A DNA stretch of 5,910 bases from an uncultured Erysipelotrichaceae bacterium (GTDB taxonomy: Bacteria > Bacillota_I > Bacilli_A > Erysipelotrichales > Erysipelotrichaceae): contig CACZNO010000086.1 of NCBI GenBank assembly GCA_902782505.1, forward strand, positions 1-5,910. The letters run 5' to 3'. The notes under the pieces are model-generated. The model was not told the DNA's origin. It ran no database searches and worked only from the letters and a program-made list of their open reading frames with translations. Below, piece after piece: positions 1 to 5,096 of this stretch. How positions within the stretch are numbered: position 1 is the stretch's first letter; each line of letters starts with the position of its first letter. Made by a program: the position numbers and the translations under genes.

Positions 1-1572
1 CGCGGCGCCGTATTTTACGAACATGCCCGCGATGAACACGGATTCCGCAACCGGTCCTTCGGAAGGTCCGGTGATCTGGAAGGATTCTCCCGGATGCGCC
101 GAGAAACAGTTCAGATTCAGACAGTCGTTCCAGTCCGCACGGCCGATCAAAGGCAGCTTGTGGGGACCGAGATTGTTTAAGGTGTACCGGAAGCTACGGC
201 GTAAATGTTCCAGTAACGGAGCCGCGAGGTCCGGGTTGTTGTCAAAGTCGACGTTTTCCTTCAGAATGTCATAATCGCCGGTTTCCCGGATGTAGGCGTC
301 CGTGCAGGCCACCAGCCATAACGGGTCATCGTTGAACCCGCCGCCGATATCGGAATTTCCCTTCTTGGTGAGGGGCTGGTACTGATGGTACGCGCCGCCG
401 TCGGGTTTCTGGGTCGCGGCGATGTCGAGGATGCGCTGTCTGGCGCGTGAAGGAATCATATGGACGAAACCGAGAAGGTCCTGGCAGGAATCCCGGAATC
501 CCATGCCGCGTCCGATGCCCGATTCAAAATACGAGGTGGAACGGGACATGTTGAAGGTGACCATGCACTGGTAGGCGTTCCAGATGTTGACCATGCGGTT
601 GATCTTTTCGTCCGGGGTAGAGACTTCAAATCCGGAAAGAAGATCGTTCCAGAACGAACGCAGTTTCAGTAAGCCGGCTTCGAATTTCTCGTCGGTGTCA
701 TAACGTCCGATGAGTTCGAGCGCGGGAGCTTTATTGATGACGGAGGGTGCGATGAACTTTTTGTCTTCCGGTACTTCGACGTAGGCCAGACCGAGAATGA
801 CGCTGAAGGATTCTTCCGGGTCGAGTTCGATGTGGAAGTGATGCGCGCCGACGGGCTGCCAGCCGTGGGTGATCGAGTTTTCGCAATGCCCGTTCATGAC
901 AGCCTTGGGTTTCGCCGGGGAGCCGTAGAGTCCCATGAAGCTTTCGCGGGAAGTATCAAACGAGGTCATGTCCTTGGACGCGAAGAACGCGGCATAGTGA
1001 TTGCGGCGTTCACGGTATTCGGTCTTGTGGTAGATAACGTTTCCTTCCACTTCCACTTCGCCGGTGGAATAGTTGCGCTGGAAATTCGTGGAATCATCCT
1101 GCGCGTCCCAAAGGCAGAATTCGACAAACGAGAACAGGTCGAAGACTTTGCGGGTGCCGGACTTGTTGGATGCGGTCACGCGCAGGCATAAGATCGGATC
1201 GTTCTTCGGAACGTAGAGTTCCTCGCGGACCGATAAGCCGTTTTTCCTGCCGGTGATGACGGAATAACCCAAGCCGTGGCGGCAGGTGTAGGAATCTAAC
1301 GGGGTCTGAGTCGGCTGCCAGCCGGGATTCCAGACCGTATCGCCGTCTTTCACATAAATATGGAAGCCGTCCTGATCCAGGGGAAGATTGTTGTAGCGGT
1401 AACGGGTGATCCGGCGCAAACGCGCGTCCTTATAGAAGGCGTAGCCTCCCGCGGTATTGGATAAGATGGTGAAGAACTCATCGCTGCCCAGATAGTTGAT
1501 CCAGGGAAGCGGGGTTTCGTAATTTTCGATCACATATTCCCTGCGTTGGTCGTCAAAATGCCCGTATTTCAT
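1..1572 (-). CDS. cbp: Cellobiose phosphorylase, GH94 (C-terminus outside window)
   Basis: Cytoplasmic enzyme that splits cellobiose with inorganic phosphate into alpha-glucose 1-phosphate and glucose. The frame is open from an ATG at 1572-1570 through position 1, giving 524 codons with no stop; known cellobiose phosphorylases have about 810 residues, so roughly the last third is missing because of the window edge, not a mutation. The N-terminus (MKYGHFDDQ..., then PWINYLG and ARLRRITRYRYNN) and the central stretches FQRNYSTGEVEVEG, YHKTEYRERRNHYA, RGMGFRDS (about 355-362) and ADWNDCLNLNCFS (about 479-491) closely resemble clostridial cellobiose phosphorylase as I remember it. By spacing, R355 and D361 would bind glucose and D483 would be the general acid (Cellulomonas gilvus R362, D368, D490, from memory). 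The N-terminal beta-sandwich is followed by the start of the (alpha/alpha)6 barrel. The start is set by GGGAGG eight bases upstream. It is transcribed away from a sugar ABC importer, which fits intracellular use of an imported disaccharide. Chitobiose or cellodextrin phosphorylase is possible but less likely. Confidence 0.93.
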   Translation of the reverse strand, partial: MKYGHFDDQRREYVIENYETPLPWINYLGSDEFFTILSNTAGGYAFYKDARLRRITRYRYNNLPLDQDGFHIYVKDGDTVWNPGWQPTQTPLDSYTCRHGLGYSVITGRKNGLSVREELYVPKNDPILCLRVTASNKSGTRKVFDLFSFVEFCLWDAQDDSTNFQRNYSTGEVEVEGNVIYHKTEYRERRNHYAAFFASKDMTSFDTSRESFMGLYGSPAKPKAVMNGHCENSITHGWQPVGAHHFHIELDPEESFSVILGLAYVEVPEDKKFIAPSVINKAPALELIGRYDTDEKFEAGLLKLRSFWNDLLSGFEVSTPDEKINRMVNIWNAYQCMVTFNMSRSTSYFESGIGRGMGFRDSCQDLLGFVHMIPSRARQRILDIAATQKPDGGAYHQYQPLTKKGNSDIGGGFNDDPLWLVACTDAYIRETGDYDILKENVDFDNNPDLAAPLLEHLRRSFRYTLNNLGPHKLPLIGRADWNDCLNLNCFSAHPGESFQITGPSEGPVAESVFIAGMFVKYGAA

Positions 1573-1580
1573 ATTCGCAT

Positions 1581-1586
1581 CCTCCC
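1581..1586 (-). promoter_or_regulatory. Ribosome binding site of the phosphorylase gene
   Basis: GGGAGG on the minus strand, eight bases before the ATG at 1572. It fixes the start: the nearby ATG at 1580-1578 runs into TGA after two further codons. Confidence 0.8.
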
Positions 1587-1599
1587 GAAACGGCGTTTC
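1587..1599. repeat. 13-bp palindrome next to the phosphorylase ribosome binding site
   Basis: GAAACG-G-CGTTTC is a perfect 6+6 inverted repeat around a single base, touching the Shine-Dalgarno sequence and lying directly beside the operator-like palindrome at 1600-1615. The one-base centre makes it a poor RNA hairpin (at best four pairs with a five-base loop), so a protein-binding half-site pair is the better reading. No function is shown. Confidence 0.4.
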
Positions 1600-1615
1600 A
1601 CGAAATCGTTTTCGT
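1600..1615. promoter_or_regulatory. LacI-family-like operator O1 (phosphorylase side)
   Basis: ACGAAATCGTTTTCGT is a 16-bp palindrome with a central CG and only one mismatched base pair (the bases flanking the CG). This is the layout expected for LacI/GalR-family operators (CGAAAnCGnTTTCG). Read on the minus strand it shares the 11-mer CGAAAACGATT with the site at 1742-1757. It lies in the predicted leader of the phosphorylase transcript, where a bound repressor would block transcription. The regulator gene is not in the window. Confidence 0.65.
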
Positions 1616-1638
1616 AGTATTTTCGCGTCTCTATGATT

Positions 1639-1667
1639 AGAATAAACCATTTCAAAGGCGAAAAAAA
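1639..1667 (-). promoter_or_regulatory. Candidate promoter of the phosphorylase gene (weak)
   Basis: On the minus strand, TATTCT (1644-1639) could be a -10 hexamer, with a T-rich TTTTTT (1667-1662) as a poor -35 at 17-bp spacing. Transcription would start near 1632 and the leader would contain the O1 operator. TTGAAA further in is a better -35 sequence but has no properly spaced -10. This call rests mainly on the need for a promoter here. Confidence 0.35.
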
Positions 1668-1672
1668 GCGGT

Positions 1673-1688
1673 TTTTTTAAAAAATGTG
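1673..1688. repeat. Direct repeat copy 1 (T6A6TGTG)
   Basis: TTTTTTAAAAAATGTG occurs here and again, identically, at 1713-1728, with starts 40 bp apart. Its T6A6 core is itself palindromic. This copy runs into the cre-like site, sharing TGTG. Confidence 0.75.
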
Positions 1689-1698
1689 AGCGTTTTCA
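1685..1698. promoter_or_regulatory. Candidate cre (CcpA catabolite repression site)
   Basis: TGTGAGCGTTTTCA matches the degenerate cre consensus TGWNANCGNTNWCA at every fixed position. It sits about 50 bp upstream of the predicted start of the importer operon, just upstream of the -35, and about 60 bp upstream of the predicted phosphorylase start, so one site could serve both directions. It also shares GAAAACG (minus strand) with the two operator-like sites, so it might instead be a third, weaker site for the same local regulator. Confidence 0.5.
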
Positions 1699-1708
1699 AA
1701 AAAAGTAG

Positions 1709-1735
1709 TTGATTTTTTAAAAAATGTGCTATACT
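1709..1735 (+). promoter_or_regulatory. Promoter of the ABC importer operon (extended -10)
   Basis: TATACT (1730-1735) is preceded by TGC (1727-1729), forming an extended -10 element. TTGATT (1709-1714) is a plausible -35 but is only 15 bp away, a shortfall that an extended -10 tolerates. An A7 tract (1698-1704) just upstream resembles an UP element. Transcription would start near 1742, leaving a leader of about 92 bases before the ATG at 1834. Confidence 0.6.
1713..1728. repeat. Direct repeat copy 2 (T6A6TGTG)
   Basis: Second exact copy of TTTTTTAAAAAATGTG. It fills the spacer of the importer promoter, and its TG at 1727-1728 is the extended -10 dinucleotide. Confidence 0.75.
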
Positions 1736-1741
1736 GAAATT

Positions 1742-1757
1742 GCGAAAACGATTAAGT
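1742..1757. promoter_or_regulatory. LacI-family-like operator O2 (importer side)
   Basis: GCGAAAACGATTAAGT matches the minus-strand reading of O1 (ACGAAAACGATTTCGT) at 13 of 16 positions, with the left half and central CG intact and a degenerate right half. It begins at the predicted transcription start of the importer operon, a standard repression position. Its centre is about 142 bp from the centre of O1, so one dimeric or tetrameric regulator could bind both. Confidence 0.55.
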
Positions 1758-1821
1758 TACCGGGAACGGCTTCGGAAAGACCGAACCGGCCGATACGAAG
1801 TCGTTCGACAAGACTTAATAA

Positions 1822-1828
1822 TAGGAGG
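1822..1828 (+). promoter_or_regulatory. Ribosome binding site of the binding-protein gene
   Basis: TAGGAGG, five bases before the ATG at 1834. It is a near-ideal Shine-Dalgarno sequence and is the strongest of the operon's sites together with the one before the second permease. Confidence 0.85.
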
Positions 1829-1833
1829 AAAAT

Positions 1834-3171
1834 ATGAAAAAGTTATTAGTCGCGTTATTAGCAGTTCTTATGGTCCTCTCCCTCGCCGCTTGCGGTAAGA
1901 AACCGGAACCGACCCCGGATCCGGAACCGACTCCGGCAGCGGAAGAAGGAAAAGTGTTCCACATCTACGCTTGGAACGAAGAATTCAAGGGCTTCTTCGA
2001 AAAGTACTATAAAGTACCGGAAGGCATCGAAGTTGTCTGGACGATCGTCCCGAACGAAGGAACGCAGTATCAGGATGCGGTAGACCTGGCGTTATTGAAT
2101 CAGGAATCTGCGTCGGCTGATGATAAGGTTGATATGTTCTTAGCGGAAGCGGACTACATCTTGAAGTACACGAATTCCCCGTACACGCAGGATGTTCGCA
2201 AGTTAGGCGTTACGGATTTCTCCAACACCTATCAGTACACCGTTGAAGCGGCATCCGATGCAAACGGCGTTTGCAAGGGTGTTTCCTTCCAGTGCTGCCC
2301 GGCCGGCATGATCTATCGCCGTTCGATCGCGAAGGATGTCTTAGGCACCGATGATCCGGCAGAAGTTCAGGCTGCAGTCAGCTCCTGGGAAAAATTCGAC
2401 AATGTTGCGAAGTTAGCGCATGACAAGGGTTATCTCATGACTTCCTCTTACGCGGAAGATTACCGTGTATTCTCCAACAACACTTCCATGCCGTGGGTTG
2501 ACAAGGACAACAACCTCCAGATCGACCCGGCGATCCAGACTTGGATGGATCAGGCGGAAATGTATGTCAAAGAAGGTTATACCTTAACGTCCGGTGTCTG
2601 GGATGCGGAAACCACCGCGGAAGCGGCAAAAGACGGCAAAGCGTTCTGCTTCTTCGGTCCGGCTTGGTACTACAACTTCTGCATGGGCCCGGCATTCGGT
2701 GATGACGCGGTCAAAGAAGGCACCGATTCCGTAGGCGACTGGGGCTTAGTTGACGGTCCGCAGGCATTCTTCTGGGGCGGCACATGGTTACTGGCAGCTA
2801 CCGGTTCGGACAACCCGACGATGCTGAAAGACGTTATGAACGCATTCATCAACAATGAAGAAGTTTGCGAAAACTTAATCAAGAACGAAGCGCAGTTCAC
2901 CAACAACCAGAAAGTTAACAACAAGTACGCGGCTGATCCGGAATTCGGCAACAAATACTTAGGCGGTCAGAACGATACGGCAGTCTTCGCGGAAGGCGCA
3001 AAGAACATCAAGTTCCAGAACCAGACCATCTATGATCAGGGCTGCAACGAAGGTATCCAGAACTACTTCGTAGAATATCTGAAGGGCACTGTTACCAAAG
3101 AAGAAGCGATGAAGAACTTCTACAAGGCTCTGAAAGAGAAGTATCCTGCAATTAACGTACCGGAAAACTAA
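1834..3171 (+). CDS. Sugar ABC transporter substrate-binding lipoprotein (CUT1 type)
   Basis: Extracytoplasmic solute-binding protein of the SBP_bac_1 type, 445 residues, a normal length for the family. It has a lipoprotein signal peptide: KK at 2-3, a hydrophobic stretch at 4-16 and the lipobox LAAC ending at C20, the predicted lipid anchor. A Pro/Glu/Thr/Asp linker (about 22-38) with a PEPTPD/PEPTPA repeat links anchor and domain. The mature part is acidic and rich in Trp, Tyr and Phe (for example GPAWYYNF and FFWGGTWLL), as expected of a protein that stacks sugars on aromatic residues. It is first in the operon, followed by a terminator-like hairpin and then two permeases and an ATPase. 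The substrate is not readable from the protein; cellobiose or short cellodextrins are inferred from the divergent cellobiose phosphorylase. Seven cysteines besides C20 are unusual for an exported protein and fit an anaerobe. Confidence 0.92.
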   Translation: MKKLLVALLAVLMVLSLAACGKKPEPTPDPEPTPAAEEGKVFHIYAWNEEFKGFFEKYYKVPEGIEVVWTIVPNEGTQYQDAVDLALLNQESASADDKVDMFLAEADYILKYTNSPYTQDVRKLGVTDFSNTYQYTVEAASDANGVCKGVSFQCCPAGMIYRRSIAKDVLGTDDPAEVQAAVSSWEKFDNVAKLAHDKGYLMTSSYAEDYRVFSNNTSMPWVDKDNNLQIDPAIQTWMDQAEMYVKEGYTLTSGVWDAETTAEAAKDGKAFCFFGPAWYYNFCMGPAFGDDAVKEGTDSVGDWGLVDGPQAFFWGGTWLLAATGSDNPTMLKDVMNAFINNEEVCENLIKNEAQFTNNQKVNNKYAADPEFGNKYLGGQNDTAVFAEGAKNIKFQNQTIYDQGCNEGIQNYFVEYLKGTVTKEEAMKNFYKALKEKYPAINVPEN

Positions 3172-3189
3172 ATCGGTAAATTCAATCAG

Positions 3190-3224
3190 ACTGTGGCAGG
3201 GAGTACACTCTGCCACAGTTTTTT
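3190..3224 (+). terminator. Intrinsic terminator / attenuator inside the operon
   Basis: ACTGTGGCAG (3190-3199) pairs perfectly with CTGCCACAGT (3210-3219) across a 10-base loop, and the second arm runs into six T residues (3219-3224). It starts 18 bases after the binding-protein stop codon. No promoter is evident before the next gene, so it should terminate only part of transcription, giving more binding protein than permease, which is a common arrangement in binding-protein-dependent importers. Confidence 0.85.
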
Positions 3225-3260
3225 AGACAAACCAATAATGGAAATTGCTGGTTTGTCTAA
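3223..3260 (+). repeat. Perfect 12-bp inverted repeat (second stem-loop)
   Basis: TTAGACAAACCA (3223-3234) is the exact reverse complement of TGGTTTGTCTAA (3249-3260), with a 14-base loop. It begins in the last two T residues of the preceding terminator. No T-run follows on either strand, so it is not a second standard terminator. It ends six bases before the ribosome binding site of the permease gene and leaves that site free. Likely roles are RNA stabilisation or processing, or a protein-binding site. Confidence 0.7.
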
Positions 3261-3266
3261 GAACAG

Positions 3267-3272
3267 AAAGGA
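3267..3272 (+). promoter_or_regulatory. Ribosome binding site that decides the first permease start
   Basis: AAAGGA, eight bases before the ATG at 3281. It supports that ATG over the upstream in-frame TTG at 3245, which lies in the loop of the stem-loop and has no ribosome binding site. Confidence 0.7.
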
Positions 3273-3280
3273 ACATCTGT

Positions 3281-4216
3281 ATGGCAAAAGGAAATAAACA
3301 CCGTAAATCGGTAAGCTACGCGAAGTGGGCGTACATCTTCATTGCGCCTTTCTTCATCTCGTACATCATCTTTACCCTTGTTCCGCAGGCTCTGACCGTG
3401 TACAACAGTTTCTTTGAAAACTATCAGAACGGTTTGCAACAGATCGGGCCGAACTTCGTGGGGCTCGGGAACTATGTAAAGTTGCTGACGCCGGACAAGG
3501 CCGGAACCATCGACTTCCTGCGCTACTTCGGCAACGCGATGGGCATGTGGATCGCCGGCGCGATTCCGCAGTTCCTGATCGCATTACTGCTGGCGGTATT
3601 GTTCACCAGCGCCCGTCTGAACCTCAAGGGCCAGGGCATTGCGAAAACCATCATCTATATGCCGAACCTGATCATGGCGTCTGCGTTCTCGATGCTGATC
3701 TTCGCGCTGTTCTCGAATGTCGGGCCGATCAATAAATGGCTGGTCGCGTCGGGAATCATTGAGAAATCGTTCGACTTCTTATCCTATAAGATTCCGGTGC
3801 GCACGATCATCGCGTTCATGAACTTCATCATGTGGTTCGGGAATACGACCATCGTCTTAATGGCCGGTATCATGGGAATCGACCAGAGTCTGTTCGAATC
3901 CGCCAATATCGACGGTGCGAATTCCGTTCATGTCTTCTTCGATATCACCTTGCCTCTGTTGATGCCGATCCTGTCGTACGCGCTGATTACGTCATTGATC
4001 GGCGGTATCCAGATGTTCGATGTGCCGCAGGTTATTTCCAACGGAAAGGGGACGCCGAATATGACGTCGACCACCGTCATCATGATGCTGAACAATTACC
4101 TGTCCACATCGAAGAACTACGGTATGGCCGGCGCGCTGTCCGTGATGTTGTTTATCATCACCGGAATCCTCAGCATGTTTGTGTATCGCATGTTAGCGAA
4201 GCAGTATAAGAAATAG
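3281..4216 (+). CDS. Sugar ABC transporter permease 1 (MsmF/UgpA type)
   Basis: Membrane subunit of a CUT1 carbohydrate importer (binding-protein-dependent permease family, PF00528), 311 residues. A basic N-terminus (KGNKHRK) is followed by about six membrane segments: roughly 16-38, 88-110, 124-150, 168-196, 224-247 and 283-307. The cytoplasmic EAA loop, which docks on the ATPase, is visible as ESANIDGANSV (206-216) followed by ITLPLLMP (222-229); the second A is S here, a tolerated change. The ATG at 3281 is chosen because of AAAGGA eight bases upstream. Ten bases separate its stop from the next permease's ATG, and the two permeases should form the heterodimeric channel. The name of the family is certain; the substrate (cellobiose or cellodextrins) is inferred from context only. 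Confidence 0.93.
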   Translation: MAKGNKHRKSVSYAKWAYIFIAPFFISYIIFTLVPQALTVYNSFFENYQNGLQQIGPNFVGLGNYVKLLTPDKAGTIDFLRYFGNAMGMWIAGAIPQFLIALLLAVLFTSARLNLKGQGIAKTIIYMPNLIMASAFSMLIFALFSNVGPINKWLVASGIIEKSFDFLSYKIPVRTIIAFMNFIMWFGNTTIVLMAGIMGIDQSLFESANIDGANSVHVFFDITLPLLMPILSYALITSLIGGIQMFDVPQVISNGKGTPNMTSTTVIMMLNNYLSTSKNYGMAGALSVMLFIITGILSMFVYRMLAKQYKK

Positions 4217-4220
4217 GAGG
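4215..4220 (+). promoter_or_regulatory. Ribosome binding site of permease 2, overlapping the permease 1 stop
   Basis: AGGAGG starts within the TAG stop codon (4214-4216) of the first permease and lies six bases before the ATG at 4227. This allows translational coupling and near-equal production of the two partners. Confidence 0.8.
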
Positions 4221-4226
4221 CACGTT

Positions 4227-5087
4227 ATGAGCAATCAGAATAAAAAAGCGAAATTCTCGCTGATCCTGAGCCGTGTGCTGGCGTACGGTGTCGTCATCTT
4301 CCTTTGCGTATTGTGCTTATTCTTCTTCGTATTATTGATCCTGATGTCTTCGAAATCGAATTCCCAGCTCCAGGGAGCATTCACCCTGACCTGGGGAGGA
4401 CATTTCCTGGAAAACCTGAAAAATGCGTGGACGGACGTTTCCATCAACATTCCGCGCGGTATGTTCAACAGTTTGATCGTCGCGCTTTGTTCGGCGTTAA
4501 TCACGACGTACTTCTCCGCCTTGACCGCTTACGGTGTGCATGTCTATAACTTCAAAATGAAGAATGTCGTGTTCACCTTCATCATGGCGATCATGATGAT
4601 TCCTTCACAGGTTTCCGCGGTAGGTTTCATCCAGCTGGCCTACAAGTTCGGTTTGACGAATAAACTGTGGCTGCTGATCGTTCCCGGAATTGCGGCGCCG
4701 GTCGTGTTCTTCTATATGAAACAATACCTTGAGAGCGTGCTTCCGATCGAAATGGTCGAAGCGGCAAGAATCGACGGATCGAACGAATTCCGCATCTTCA
4801 ACGAAATCGTTCTTCCGATCATGAAACCGGCAGTGGCGGTACAGATGATCTTCTCGTTCGTCTCTTCCTGGAACAACTTCTTCATGCCGGCGTTATTGCT
4901 GACAAAGAAGGAATACAAGACCGTTCCGATCATGATCGCGCAGTTACGTTCCGCGGACTATTCCAAGTTCGATATGGGAAAGGTGTTCATGTTCATCCTG
5001 CTGGCAATCTTGCCGGTCATGATCGTCTATACGATTTTATCCAAGTCCATCATTAAGGGTGTCACTTCGGGCAGTGTGAAAGGGTAG
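4227..5087 (+). CDS. Sugar ABC transporter permease 2 (MsmG/UgpE type)
   Basis: Second channel subunit of the CUT1 importer, 286 residues, a usual length for this subunit. A short Lys-rich N-terminus precedes about six membrane segments: roughly 16-40, 78-100, 112-135, 145-165, 200-220 and 250-275. The EAA loop is well conserved: EAARIDGSNE (178-187) then IVLPIMKP (194-201), with the invariant G184. The C-terminus SIIKGVTSGSVKG matches the common ending ...G(L)T.GAVKG of this subunit family. Translation is probably coupled to the preceding permease, and the ATPase gene follows after nine bases. It belongs to the same importer; the substrate is inferred from the neighbouring phosphorylase. Confidence 0.94.
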   Translation: MSNQNKKAKFSLILSRVLAYGVVIFLCVLCLFFFVLLILMSSKSNSQLQGAFTLTWGGHFLENLKNAWTDVSINIPRGMFNSLIVALCSALITTYFSALTAYGVHVYNFKMKNVVFTFIMAIMMIPSQVSAVGFIQLAYKFGLTNKLWLLIVPGIAAPVVFFYMKQYLESVLPIEMVEAARIDGSNEFRIFNEIVLPIMKPAVAVQMIFSFVSSWNNFFMPALLLTKKEYKTVPIMIAQLRSADYSKFDMGKVFMFILLAILPVMIVYTILSKSIIKGVTSGSVKG

Positions 5088-5090
5088 GAA
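5086..5090 (+). promoter_or_regulatory. Ribosome binding site of the ATPase gene, overlapping the permease 2 stop
   Basis: AGGAA begins in the TAG stop (5085-5087) of permease 2 and lies six bases before the ATG at 5097. It is weaker than the AGGAGG sites earlier in the operon. Confidence 0.65.
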
Positions 5091-5096
5091 ATTACT

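Noticed and set aside
832..1191. Plus-strand open frame of 119 codons
   Set aside because: It lies wholly opposite the phosphorylase coding sequence, has no ribosome binding site and no recognisable protein features. The same holds for the frames at 23-274 and 460-672.
1..1572. Broken or truncated phosphorylase gene
   Set aside because: The frame is open without a shift from start codon to window edge, and the key residues seen are in place; the missing part is only outside the window.
1742..1833. Riboswitch or T-box in the importer leader
   Set aside because: The leader is only about 92 bases, has no terminator-like hairpin with a T-run, and shows no conserved core I recognise.
1903..1935. 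Direct DNA repeat of 15 bp (14 matches) as a separate repeat element
   Set aside because: It is simply the coding sequence of the PEPTPD/PEPTPA linker after the lipobox, a common low-complexity spacer in lipoproteins.
3223..3260. Inverted repeat as the end of an insertion element or an attachment site
   Set aside because: There is no transposase or integrase, no target duplication, and the repeat lies neatly between two genes of one operon next to a terminator, so an RNA role is simpler.
3245..3280. Longer first permease starting at TTG 3245
   Set aside because: The extra residues (LVCLRTERNIC) do not look like a permease N-terminus, the TTG lies in a stem-loop with no ribosome binding site, and ATG 3281 has AAAGGA at good spacing.
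3832..4209. Plus-strand open frame of 125 codons inside permease 1
   Set aside because: It is out of frame with a clear membrane permease and reads as an Arg/His/Asp-rich shadow without hydrophobic segments.
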